In this document: positions 24,082 to 32,176 of the stretch, piece after piece | How positions within the stretch are numbered: position 1 is the stretch's first letter | Layout of the letters: every line of letters begins with the position of its first letter | From: DATJUF01 sp035524095 | GTDB lineage: Bacteria; Desulfobacterota; Binatia; Binatales; Binataceae | Assembly: GCA_035524095.1 (NCBI GenBank) | Contig: DATKPK010000114.1 | Coordinates: 1 to 36,528, forward strand | Length of the DNA: 36,528 bases | Direction: 5' to 3' | Notes under the pieces: model-generated | What the model saw: the letters and a program-made list of their open reading frames with translations, nothing else | Told to the model about the DNA's origin: nothing | Databases searched by the model: none | Translations under genes and position numbers: made by a program

Positions 24082-24903
24082 ATGGCTATAATTGCGATTA
24101 CGCAGTACCCGGGTACCCGTGCGATCGAGCTGGGCCATTTGCTCTCGGACCGGCTCGGCTATCGTTTCCTTACCGCAGACGACCTTATCGCGATCGCCTC
24201 ACGCATTTATGGCGTCACGCCGGAGCAGGCGGTCATTGCCGACGAGCGGCGTCCGCATTTCTGGGAACGGCTCAAAACCGACACCCAACGATTCGTGCCC
24301 TTATTCCGTGCGGTGGCGCTCAAAGAGATGGCGCGCGGGCGGGTTATTCTGTATGGCCGATCGGTCGGCCATCTGATGCCAGATTACGGCCAATGCCTGC
24401 GCGTCCGACCGGCCGGGCCAATCAAGGCGCGTGTCGCGGAAGTGATGCGCGAGGAAAATCTAACGTCAGCTGCGGCGGAGCGGCGCGTTCGCGACTATGA
24501 CCGCGAGGTCCGCGCTCGGATCCAGACGCTATTCGATGTGGATCTGGAAGATCCCGCGGCCCATCACCTGACGATTAACACCTTCGCCACGCCGATGCCG
24601 GTGCTGACCGACATGCTGACGCTCGCGGTGGAAGAACTGGATCAAATGGTTACACCAGAGCAGCGCGGGCAGCTTCAGGATACGGCGCTTGCCGCCCAGG
24701 TCCGCGCCGCTCTCATGATCCATCCGAAGATCGGTCATGCGCCTGTCGAGGTCGTATGCGACCGCGGATCCGTACACGTCTCCGGACCGGGTCTGGTCCC
24801 GCCATGGGATCGGCTCGTCGGCGAGGTCGCCCGCTCAATCGACGGAGTCAGCATGGTCGAAGTGAACCCTGAAGAGATGGCGACGCCGGTTCGTCCGGCC
24901 TGA
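24082..24903 (+). CDS. Cytidylate kinase-like protein fused to a BON domain
   Basis: A 273-residue protein. Residues 1-190 resemble the cytidylate kinase-like family: a first strand I-A-I-T-Q-Y-P-G-T, an R-P-H-F-W-E-R-L segment near 57, then G-R-V-I-L-Y-G-R-S near 86-94 and R-V-A-E-V-M-R-E-E-N near 117-126. The nucleotide-binding loop lacks the usual G-x-G-(K/R) arrangement, reading P-G-T-R-A-I, so kinase activity is doubtful. Residues about 203-262 look like a BON domain, found in periplasmic and envelope-stress proteins. There is no signal peptide, so the BON part must act in the cytoplasm. I chose the ATG at 24082 because GGGGGA precedes it; the open frame extends 11 codons upstream. It is convergent with the histidine kinase gene. 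Confidence 0.72.
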   Translation: MAIIAITQYPGTRAIELGHLLSDRLGYRFLTADDLIAIASRIYGVTPEQAVIADERRPHFWERLKTDTQRFVPLFRAVALKEMARGRVILYGRSVGHLMPDYGQCLRVRPAGPIKARVAEVMREENLTSAAAERRVRDYDREVRARIQTLFDVDLEDPAAHHLTINTFATPMPVLTDMLTLAVEELDQMVTPEQRGQLQDTALAAQVRAALMIHPKIGHAPVEVVCDRGSVHVSGPGLVPPWDRLVGEVARSIDGVSMVEVNPEEMATPVRPA

Positions 24904-25030
24904 ACCGGGTCGCCATTGCCGCCCAAGAGAGCGGCGCCTCAACCCCCCTTTCTACAGCTGCCGGCCGCTCTCAAGCTCCAATCATCATGGTGGTGCGAGT
25001 GCGTAATGCCGGACGCGCGACGGCTGCGAA

Positions 25031-27418
25031 TCAAGCTGCGGCCGCGGAGGCCAAACTCCGCGCACCCTCATTGTTCATTGCATTGCGTACCGCTTCGACC
25101 AGGGCCGCTTTGGTGACGGGCTTGGTGATATGCGTGTTAGCGCCGGCCGCGAGACTTTGCTGAACGTCCTCGGCGAGCGTCGACGCCGTCAGCGCGATAA
25201 TCGGCGTCGGCGGCATCTCGCGCGAAGCCTCGTGAACGCGTATCGCGCGCGTTGCAGTCAGGCCGTCCATGACCGGCATCTGCAAGTCCATCAGCACTAC
25301 GTCGTAGGCCGCATCACTGAACTTGCGTAGCGCGACCTCGCCGTTTTCCGCTTCGTCAATCTGATAAGGCAGACCTTTGAAAAACGCCTTGATTAGCAGT
25401 CGGTTGTCGACCGAATCGTCGCTCAGGAGGATCCGCTTGGGGAATTCCATGATGGCAACCGGCTTTTCGCTCACCGGCGCGGGCACCGCAACTGTGGGCG
25501 GGGCGTCCTCGCGTTGTTCGCGCGACCGAAGCGCATTGGCAATCGTGGCAAATAGCTCTGTCCGACGCAGCGGCTTAACCACATGCGCCTCGCCTCCAAG
25601 CTCAGGTAAGCGTGCCAGATGTAAGGTAAGGTCGTCAGCCGCGAGCATCATTACGACTTGGCTCAAGCCCGCGCAAAGCACGCTCAGGTCACGCGCCACC
25701 GCAAAACTGTCAGTACCCGGAATCCGCGAATCCAGCAAGATTACGTCAAACGGACGGCCCGCAGTCGCCGCCATTTTGGCGCATGCAAGCCCCTCGTTTC
25801 CATTAGCCACCAGCTCGACTGAGATCATTGCGGGCGCGAGCGTCTCGCGCAGGGCCTCGCGGCAGGCCCGGTTGTCGTCGATCACCAGAATGTGGGCGGG
25901 CATGCGCTCGCTCACGGATGCGACAGGGGCATCAGTCGCGAAGAATCGCGCGGTGAAATGAAAGGTGCTGCCCCCGGCCAAGGTGCTTTCCGCCCACGCT
26001 TTGCCACCCATCAGATCTGCCAGCTTACGCACGATAGCGAGACCGAGTCCGCTGCCGCCGAAACGCCGCGCGGTTGAGGAATCCGCTTGAACGAAATTGC
26101 CAAAGATCTCTTCGAGCTGTTCGGCGGCGATGCCAATCCCAGTATCACGCACGGTGAAGTGCAGCATCATCGGATTAGCGGAATCACTGTCGCGGCTGAC
26201 GCTCACAACAACTTCGCCGCGTTCCGTAAACTTGATCGCATTACCGATCAGATTGACCAGAATCTGACGGGTACGCAGCGCATCCCCCACCACTCGGGAC
26301 GGAATATCCGGGGCCAGGCGCGTTACTAGTTCAAGTCCTTTGGCGCCTGCCCGTACGCCCATCGCTTCGACGGCTTCATCGACCAGAGCTTCGAGGTCGA
26401 ATTCGCTCTGTTCGATCGTGAGCCGGCCGCTTTCGACTTTTGCCAGATCGAGAATGTCACTGAGTAGATGCAGCAGCGAAGTGCCGTTGTTGCGCATCAC
26501 TGCAAGATATTCGCGCTGTTGTGGATCGAGCGGAGTTTCGTCCAGCAGCTCCGCCGCACCCAGAATCAGATGCATCGGCGTGCGAATTTCATGCGAGACA
26601 CTGGAAAGGAATTCGGATTTGGCGCGGAACGCAGCCCGCAGAATGGTCTCGCTATTCGCGAGCTTCTGCACCGCGGCTTCATGTTCGATTAGCAGCGCGC
26701 GCCGCCGATTGTCGCTTACGGCAAGGCGGCCGACCAACTCTTCACTCGCATCACGGAAGCGGGAAGCGACCACGCTGGCCAGCAGCCCAATCCCGGCAGC
26801 ACTCAAGAGCCAGAGTGCTCGCCAGGCATTACCGGACGACGCGTTCAGGTTGAGGCCAGCCGGGAGAACGGCGCCTGCCATCGGGACGATCGTGAAGAGG
26901 ATTTGCCGGCGAGCCTCCCACGGAAAAAATGTACCCGCGCCGAGCATGAGAAGAACTGCAGCTAGCGTCAGGGGTTCCGACATATGCTGGCGAGAGGCGA
27001 TCAGACTCAAGCTCAGAATCACCGCAGTACCTGTGGAAGCCGCTATTCCGCGCCAATGACGTTCGGAGAAGTCTGCATCAATGAAACTCGCGGCAATCAT
27101 CGCGAGTCCACAGACGGTGTTGAAAGTGTAGCCTGCCAGGACGACGCGATCGGCTGGCCTCCGGGCCAGATAGTCACAAGTCAGGAAGGCAAGCTGATAT
27201 CCGGCGATTGCGGCACCGGTGAAGCGCAGCATCTTGAGCGGGTAGTCAACCTTGAGAGCATAGTAGCGGGGATGCACCGCCGGTTTAATTGGGGCAGAGC
27301 CTGCCCCGGCCTCCGCAAGAAACTGATCACCGGAGGTGACGGATTCCGGCGCGTTGCCGTTGCAATCATTACTTGGCTTTTCCAACGCGTTCCCCCCAAG
27401 GTGCGAGCCGGGCCGCAT
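25031..27418 (-). CDS. Hybrid sensor histidine kinase with two receiver domains
   Basis: A 795-residue membrane sensor. About six hydrophobic helices occupy roughly 65-220. The HisKA domain has the phosphorylated histidine His276 in S-H-E-I-R-T-P. The HATPase domain shows N-box N-L-I-G-N-A, G1 D-T-G-I-G and G2 G-G-S-G-L-G-L. The first receiver (about 508-635) has Asp563 and Lys615. The second (about 660-780) has Asp711 in L-M-D-L-Q-M-P and Lys766. No periplasmic sensor domain is apparent, so it may sense through its membrane part. No HPt domain or partner DNA-binding regulator lies nearby, so phosphate must pass to a protein elsewhere. The ATG at 27418 is directly preceded by a hairpin. The TTG at 27385, after GGGGGGAA, is a plausible alternative start. 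Confidence 0.92.
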   Translation of the reverse strand: MRPGSHLGGNALEKPSNDCNGNAPESVTSGDQFLAEAGAGSAPIKPAVHPRYYALKVDYPLKMLRFTGAAIAGYQLAFLTCDYLARRPADRVVLAGYTFNTVCGLAMIAASFIDADFSERHWRGIAASTGTAVILSLSLIASRQHMSEPLTLAAVLLMLGAGTFFPWEARRQILFTIVPMAGAVLPAGLNLNASSGNAWRALWLLSAAGIGLLASVVASRFRDASEELVGRLAVSDNRRRALLIEHEAAVQKLANSETILRAAFRAKSEFLSSVSHEIRTPMHLILGAAELLDETPLDPQQREYLAVMRNNGTSLLHLLSDILDLAKVESGRLTIEQSEFDLEALVDEAVEAMGVRAGAKGLELVTRLAPDIPSRVVGDALRTRQILVNLIGNAIKFTERGEVVVSVSRDSDSANPMMLHFTVRDTGIGIAAEQLEEIFGNFVQADSSTARRFGGSGLGLAIVRKLADLMGGKAWAESTLAGGSTFHFTARFFATDAPVASVSERMPAHILVIDDNRACREALRETLAPAMISVELVANGNEGLACAKMAATAGRPFDVILLDSRIPGTDSFAVARDLSVLCAGLSQVVMMLAADDLTLHLARLPELGGEAHVVKPLRRTELFATIANALRSREQREDAPPTVAVPAPVSEKPVAIMEFPKRILLSDDSVDNRLLIKAFFKGLPYQIDEAENGEVALRKFSDAAYDVVLMDLQMPVMDGLTATRAIRVHEASREMPPTPIIALTASTLAEDVQQSLAAGANTHITKPVTKAALVEAVRNAMNNEGARSLASAAAA

Positions 27419-27421
27419 TGC

Positions 27422-27448
27422 CCAGGACGAGCGACGAAGTCGTCCTGG
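27422..27448 (-). promoter_or_regulatory. Hairpin abutting the histidine kinase start codon
   Basis: CCAGGACGA at 27422-27430 pairs perfectly with TCGTCCTGG at 27440-27448 around a nine-base loop. On the minus strand the stem ends three bases before the ATG at 27418. There is no T-run, so it is not an intrinsic terminator. If the ATG is the real start, the hairpin occupies the ribosome landing site. Confidence 0.45.
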
Positions 27449-27874
27449 CAGTTTTCATTCGGGTCGGCGCCGCCTCAGTCAGATCAACTGAGCCATCTGA
27501 CTCTTCGATCCGCCGATTCCCAAGGCTACCCATTATGGTCGTCGAATTGGTTGCCTTCGTGCGGGTTGTAGTAAGTTAAAGCGCAACAGGCACCCCAACC
27601 GACGCTCAAAATATCTACCGCTTCTTTTATGTAAAGACAAGCGATCTGCTGACAATTAGTTACCAAGTCTTGACGTCGAGTTAGCGATAATGAACAGTTA
27701 GTTAGCAAGAAAATCACTTAAACTCCTTCTCTCCCAAGTGATATTTTAATCACACTGCCTGCTCACTAGTCCGCAGCAAGTTGACTGGTTGTGGTCTCAT
27801 CTCGACAAGCCTATGCCTGTCGTGGTGCAGCTGATCATAGGCTCTCAGTCACGAAGCTTGTTTTCGCCAAATAA
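27449..27874. other. Upstream gap of the kinase gene without a supported gene
   Basis: About 425 bases, increasingly AT-rich from 27540 on. Visible elements are a direct repeat TTAGTTA(C/G)CAAG at 27656-27667 and 27698-27709, and an inverted pair ATCACTT/AAGTGAT at 27713-27719 and 27736-27742. No frame longer than about 65 codons carries a family motif. Promoters for the histidine kinase should lie here, but I cannot fix the boxes. Confidence 0.4.
27695..27709 (+). repeat. 15-base element matching 30287-30301 in inverted orientation
   Basis: CAGTTAGTTAGCAAG on the plus strand here recurs exactly on the minus strand at 30287-30301, directly after the stop codon of the second diheme cytochrome gene. 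The two copies bracket the first cytochrome gene and its upstream region. The match does not extend further. The element is made of TTAG units, which makes a chance match easier. Confidence 0.45.
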
Positions 27875-27905
27875 AAGCGGAGCCTTACCGGGCAAGGCTC
27901 CGCTT
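27875..27905 (-). terminator. Intrinsic terminator of the first diheme cytochrome gene
   Basis: A perfect 12-base stem: AAGCGGAGCCTT at 27875-27886 pairs with AAGGCTCCGCTT at 27894-27905 around a seven-base loop. On the minus strand it is followed by TTTTATTT. It lies about 80 bases beyond the stop codon of the cytochrome gene. Confidence 0.9.
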
Positions 27906-27987
27906 CTTAATTCCGGCCAGCTGGCGTCCTTCGCGGCCGCCCGGGCCTCTCGGCTTCGGTCTACGTCATTCTCAGACGCAGATTGTC

Positions 27988-29787
27988 CTAGAGCGCGTTG
28001 AGGAAGTTCACCAGATCGGTTTTATCCTGCGCCGACAAACCGATGTTGAAGCGGTTGTTGTAGAAGGTCACGAGGTCAGCGAGCGTCATGACGTTGCCCC
28101 CATGGAAATAGGGCGCGCGAACTGCCAAACCACGCAACACTGGCACCTTGAACTTGCCGAGATCGTTACACAGTCCGTCCGCCAGTCCTTCGCCAGGGTC
28201 GGTCGTGTCAAACTCATTGCAAGTAGTTGGACTTCCGGGCAGCTCCTGGCAGTAGGGCGATTGAACCGGGTTCGAGAAGAAATTCATATGCCCAGGAGAC
28301 CCAAAAGGAGCAATTGGACAGAAGAACGCGAACACCGGGAAATCCGCGCTCGGCGGCAACACGGTGCTGCCGTTATCCATCACGTCAGTACGCTTGGGAT
28401 CGAGGAAGTCGTCGTTCCCGACGTTCCCGTTGTTGTGGCAGGTACTGCATGTCCCCGTTGAGGATGACTGCGATCCGTTGGCAGGACCCGTCACGTCATT
28501 CAAGCCGGGGACATTGTTGATGGTGAAGGTTCGCGAATTAAAGATGACCTCGCCGCGAGCAATCGATTCGCGCTGCGCGATTTGCGCAGGCGTGCCGGTC
28601 GCGTCGGCAAACGCCGGATACGTCGTAAATACGGACGGCTTGCTCCGCGTTCCCGGACAGAAATCAACTCCGTCGAGGGATTCGGGCGTAAAACACGAAG
28701 GCGATCCCGTGGTGGGTATATTTTCGCGCGACTCAAACAGGTTGACTGGTCCGCCGAGCGCCCCGCTCCCATCCGCGCCGGTCAAATCACCCGCCACGAA
28801 GTCCAAGGTTTGTTCCGCAAAGATGCCCTTTTGGAACGCCGCCCCTTCGGTCGGATCGAGGGGATGCAGAATACTGGGGTCACTGGCCTGGCCATGGAAC
28901 TCTGTTGCGTCGATAAATTGTTGCTCCAGGCTTGGCTCGCGCGCATCCCACATGATGTTCGACAGGTCGCGGCCAAATGCTGCATTCCGCGCCCCCGGAT
29001 CTAGGAAGGCTACGTTCGCGGAAGGCATCGTGCGCCGATAAACTGAGAGCAAGCCGGCGGGTAATCCATATGTCCGATCGTTTTCGCATCCAAGCGGATC
29101 GCTCTTGACGGTAAGGATCCACTCGGGGTTTGCCGTACTGGTATTGTCGCCGCTCGGCGTGTTGCCCTCGAAAGTCGTCACATTTGGATAGGGGTCGAGC
29201 GGATTGGGTGCATTAATCCCGATACGGAAGTTGCCTCGATTGAAGAGCTGGCTGTGCGCCGCTACGAACGCAGGCCCCGCCGATGCGGTCGCCCCAGGAG
29301 TATCGGGACAGTTGGCCGAGTCAATCGGCTCGAACAGCGGACTTTTGCCGGAGCTCTCCACGTACTGCAGAGTTATCTGCGGAGGACTGATCGTCCATCC
29401 GGGCGGTTGATGGCAAGTAAAGCAACTACGCCCGTTCGCGGTGATCGTAGTGTCGAAAAAGGGATTCCCCCTGGTGGTCACCGGTCCGCCCGGCAGAAAG
29501 CTGGTTATAGCGCCCGGGGTATCCAGAAACACAGACGATTCAGGTATGGTCGCCGGCGTCAGACCGAGCAGCACTGCGATTGAAATCGGCGCCTTTGTTG
29601 CGCTGTGCGCGATCTGCGCCTGACCCGCTGGAGTGGTCTGTGCAGCGCTCGGCCCGGACCAACCTAATAGTATGGTAGCGGCAAGGCCACCGTACCCAAC
29701 GATTTGTGGCAGGCGTCTTAAGCCTGCGTGAAGCGCCTCAACGCGATAGCGTCGATGGCTGGTCTCGATGCATGGGTTTGCTCCCAC
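27988..29787 (-). CDS. Secreted diheme cytochrome c (cytochrome c peroxidase/MauG-like), paralogue 1
   Basis: A 599-residue secreted protein. A basic N-terminus and hydrophobic segment (about 29-45) end in S-A-A-Q, a likely signal-peptidase site near residue 50. Two heme c sites are visible: C-F-T-C-H at 122-126 and C-S-T-C-H at 447-451. Near the end, V-L-R-G-L-A-V-R-A-P-Y-F-H-G-G-N with the downstream F-Y-N matches the distal heme region of diheme cytochrome c peroxidase/MauG proteins. At least ten further cysteines suggest disulfides in the periplasm. It is much longer than usual peroxidases (about 320 residues). I chose the GTG at 29787 because a strong GGGGGGAGA precedes it and the paralogue starts the same way; an ATG 25 codons upstream is less likely. 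It has its own terminator. Confidence 0.82.
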   Translation of the reverse strand: MGANPCIETSHRRYRVEALHAGLRRLPQIVGYGGLAATILLGWSGPSAAQTTPAGQAQIAHSATKAPISIAVLLGLTPATIPESSVFLDTPGAITSFLPGGPVTTRGNPFFDTTITANGRSCFTCHQPPGWTISPPQITLQYVESSGKSPLFEPIDSANCPDTPGATASAGPAFVAAHSQLFNRGNFRIGINAPNPLDPYPNVTTFEGNTPSGDNTSTANPEWILTVKSDPLGCENDRTYGLPAGLLSVYRRTMPSANVAFLDPGARNAAFGRDLSNIMWDAREPSLEQQFIDATEFHGQASDPSILHPLDPTEGAAFQKGIFAEQTLDFVAGDLTGADGSGALGGPVNLFESRENIPTTGSPSCFTPESLDGVDFCPGTRSKPSVFTTYPAFADATGTPAQIAQRESIARGEVIFNSRTFTINNVPGLNDVTGPANGSQSSSTGTCSTCHNNGNVGNDDFLDPKRTDVMDNGSTVLPPSADFPVFAFFCPIAPFGSPGHMNFFSNPVQSPYCQELPGSPTTCNEFDTTDPGEGLADGLCNDLGKFKVPVLRGLAVRAPYFHGGNVMTLADLVTFYNNRFNIGLSAQDKTDLVNFLNAL

Positions 29788-29819
29788 AGTTGTATCTCCC
29801 CCCAGAGATAGTTTGAAAA
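29788..29819 (-). promoter_or_regulatory. Leader hairpin covering the ribosome site of cytochrome paralogue 1
   Basis: On the minus strand TATCTC, a TGGGGG loop and GAGATA form a six-base perfect stem (29793-29798 with 29805-29810). The GGGGGGAGA ribosome site lies in the loop and 3' arm. TTTTCAAA stands directly upstream (29812-29819). The same arrangement precedes the paralogous gene, so it is likely to be functional or recently duplicated. Confidence 0.5.
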
Positions 29820-29862
29820 GCCAAATTGCCCAGTCCGCCAACCAGTGATGAATTGGCGGCAA

Positions 29863-30253
29863 CGATAGCCGCTACTGCAGATTCCTTAATTCTTGAAGGA
29901 ATCCCACACCAAGCATCCGAATATTTTAACTGTAGCGCCAGCCGGAAAGATTACTCAGATAGTTTAACTGCATGAAAATAAAATTTATGAAATATAACTA
30001 GCATAGAGTCTCTACTCACACGCAGTGATAAACCAGAGTATATAGTTGCGGCAAAAGCCGACTCATCATCGCTCAAATGTCAAATTTCGGGATTGGTGTG
30101 ACGATGGCCGTCCGCGTGGCCGCAGGTCGATCCAGATCGCAGGAAATACCAGAGGTCCCCGGTGGCCATCCTTGCGAGTTTCTATTGAACCTATGGCAAC
30201 TTGAGATCACCGTGTAGGCCAGCATAAATGGCTGCGGATTTACACCCGGCCGC
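29863..30253. other. Gap between the two cytochrome paralogues
   Basis: No gene is supported. A perfect inverted repeat GATTCCTT/AAGGAATC with an eight-base spacer lies at 29880-29903, about 95 bases upstream of the GTG start of paralogue 1, in the expected promoter region. The part from 29920 to 30070 is AT-rich. A short minus frame at 30073-30255 has no recognisable features. Confidence 0.45.
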
Positions 30254-30286
30254 AAAAAAACAGCGCCCTCGAAAGCGAGGACGCTG
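30254..30286 (-). terminator. Intrinsic terminator of the second diheme cytochrome gene
   Basis: An 11-base stem with one mismatch: CAGCGCCCTCG at 30261-30271 pairs with CGAGGACGCTG at 30276-30286 around AAAG. On the minus strand a run of seven T follows (30254-30260). It lies about 25 bases after the stop codon. Confidence 0.9.
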
Positions 30287-30301
30287 CTTGCTAACTAACT
30301 G
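30287..30301 (-). repeat. Inverted copy of the 15-base element at 27695-27709
   Basis: CTTGCTAACTAACTG on the plus strand is the exact reverse complement of the element at 27695-27709. It lies between the stop codon of the second cytochrome gene and its terminator hairpin. Confidence 0.45.
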
Positions 30302-30310
30302 TCAACTGCT

Positions 30311-32092
30311 TTACAGCGTATTGAGGAAACTCACCAGATCGGTTTTGTCTTGCGCCGACAACCCGATGTTGAACCGCGTGTTATAGAAGTTCACCAGGTC
30401 GGTCAGCGTCGCTACGTTGCCGCCATGGAAGTATGGCGCGCGCGCCGCCAAGCCCCGCAACACCGTCACTTTGAACTTACCCAGATCGCCGCACTCACCG
30501 TCTGCCAACCCTTCGCCCGGATCCGTCGTAATGAATTCGTCGCAGGTCGTTGGATTGCCGGGGAGCTTCTGACAGTAGCTAGAAGTAACCGGGTTCGAGA
30601 AGTAATGGATGCTGCCGCTCGGACAATAGAATGCGAACAGCGGGAAGTCAGAGCTAGGCGGCAGCGTGGGGTTGGCATTATCCATTACGTCGGTGCGCTT
30701 AGGATCGAGGAAATTGTCGTTTCCGATGTTGCCATTGTTATGGCAGGTGCTGCACGTGCCTGGGGTGGAACTGACCGAACCGTCGGGAGGTCCTAGAACG
30801 TCATTGAGACCAGGGACGTTGGTAATGTTAAAGGATCGGTTATCAAAGATGTTCTCGCCGCGCGCTATCGACTCGCGCTGAGCGATTTGCGCAGCAGTTT
30901 TACCCGTTGCCGTTGCAAACGCCGTGAAGTCGAGGAAGGCATCTGGAATGCCGAACATGCCCGGACAGAAATCGAATCCCTCGAGCGACTCCGGCGTAAA
31001 GCAACTACCTGGCGGAAAGAAGCCCCCCGCGGGCAGGTTTAGGCGCGAGTTGAACAAATTCACCGGTCCGCCGGTGGCGCCGCTGCCATCGCCACCCGTC
31101 AGATCGCCAGCGATACTATCGATCGTCTGCGCTGCAAATACCCCCTGTTGGAATTCGGCCCCTTCAGCTGGATCTAGCGGATGCAGGATCGTGGGGTCGC
31201 TGGCTTGACCGTGGAACTCCGTGGCATCGACGAATTGGGTTTCAAGGCTCGGCTCACGCGCATCCCACATAACGTTTGAGAAGGCTGGCCCCCGGCCTCC
31301 CGGATTCAGAAACGCTACGTTGGCGGACGGCATCGTTCGCCGGTAAACCGAGGCCATTCCGGCGGGCAATCCATATTTAGGGTCATTTTCGCAGCCTGTC
31401 GGATCTTTCAGCACGGTCATAATCCACTGCGGATTTGCCGTACTGTCGTTAACCGCGCTCGGTGTATTGCCCTCGAAGGTCGACACGTTCGGATATGGGT
31501 CGAGCGGATTGGGTGCATTCATCGCGATACGGATGTTACCGCGATTGAAGAGCTGGCTATGCGCCGCCACGAATGCTGGTCCAGTCGGTCCGGTAGCGTT
31601 TTTGGTATCGGGGCAGTTTGCGGAATCAATAGGTTGAAACAACGGGCTCTTCCCCGAGCTCGAGATGTAGAGCGCGTTTATTTGCGGAGGGCTGATCGTC
31701 CACCCCGGTGGTATATGGCAGGTGAAGCAACTTCGGCCATTTGCGGTAATTGTAGTGTCGAAGAAAGGGCTCGCGCTGGTGGTCACCGGTCCGCCAGGTA
31801 GAAAGGTCGTGATCGCACCGCTGCCATCTGTGAACACCGACGATTCCGGTATGGTCACGGGCGTCTGACCGATCGTGACGGTTACTGAGATCGGTGTAGT
31901 TGCGGCACTGTGTGCTATCTGCGCCTCACCCGGCGGCGAGGTCTGTGCTCGCGCAGGCCCGGAAGCCGTCAAAAGCGCGGCAATAGCCAGGCTCCCAGCC
32001 CCGGCCGCGCGCAACAGACATTTTCCAAGCGCTTTTAGAGAGTTGAGACCATTGCGATCTTGGCCGACTTTGGTGTTCGGGATTATTCCCAC
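30311..32092 (-). CDS. Secreted diheme cytochrome c (cytochrome c peroxidase/MauG-like), paralogue 2
   Basis: A 593-residue paralogue of the downstream gene; the two align almost without gaps and share the large majority of positions by eye. The heme motifs are at identical numbers: C-F-T-C-H at 122-126 and C-S-T-C-H at 447-451. The distal region reads V-L-R-G-L-A-A-R-A-P-Y-F-H-G-G-N. The signal segment (about 30-48) ends in A-R-A-Q. Differences cluster in loops around 165-175, 270 and 355-395. I chose the GTG at 32092 after AGGGGGAGA; an ATG 28 codons upstream is less likely. Each paralogue has its own leader hairpin and terminator, so the two can be expressed separately. It probably oxidises or reduces a periplasmic substrate or peroxide, together with another electron carrier. 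Confidence 0.82.
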   Translation of the reverse strand: MGIIPNTKVGQDRNGLNSLKALGKCLLRAAGAGSLAIAALLTASGPARAQTSPPGEAQIAHSAATTPISVTVTIGQTPVTIPESSVFTDGSGAITTFLPGGPVTTSASPFFDTTITANGRSCFTCHIPPGWTISPPQINALYISSSGKSPLFQPIDSANCPDTKNATGPTGPAFVAAHSQLFNRGNIRIAMNAPNPLDPYPNVSTFEGNTPSAVNDSTANPQWIMTVLKDPTGCENDPKYGLPAGMASVYRRTMPSANVAFLNPGGRGPAFSNVMWDAREPSLETQFVDATEFHGQASDPTILHPLDPAEGAEFQQGVFAAQTIDSIAGDLTGGDGSGATGGPVNLFNSRLNLPAGGFFPPGSCFTPESLEGFDFCPGMFGIPDAFLDFTAFATATGKTAAQIAQRESIARGENIFDNRSFNITNVPGLNDVLGPPDGSVSSTPGTCSTCHNNGNIGNDNFLDPKRTDVMDNANPTLPPSSDFPLFAFYCPSGSIHYFSNPVTSSYCQKLPGNPTTCDEFITTDPGEGLADGECGDLGKFKVTVLRGLAARAPYFHGGNVATLTDLVNFYNTRFNIGLSAQDKTDLVSFLNTL

Positions 32093-32124
32093 GGCGTTTC
32101 TCCCCCTAGGAGATATTTTGAAAA
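32093..32124 (-). promoter_or_regulatory. Leader hairpin covering the ribosome site of cytochrome paralogue 2
   Basis: On the minus strand TCTCC, TAGGG and GGAGA form a five-base stem (32099-32103 with 32109-32113) that includes the GGGGGAGA ribosome site. TTTTCAAA lies directly upstream (32117-32124). The block from TTTTCAAA to the ribosome site is nearly the same as before paralogue 1. Confidence 0.5.
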
Positions 32125-32176
32125 CCTTGAAATGGTAGGATGAGCAGAGTCGTAATGAGTTGGCGACGACCATCAT

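Noticed and set aside
27422..27448. Hairpin considered as a terminator
   Set aside because: There is no T-run on either strand and it abuts a start codon, so a translational role is more likely.
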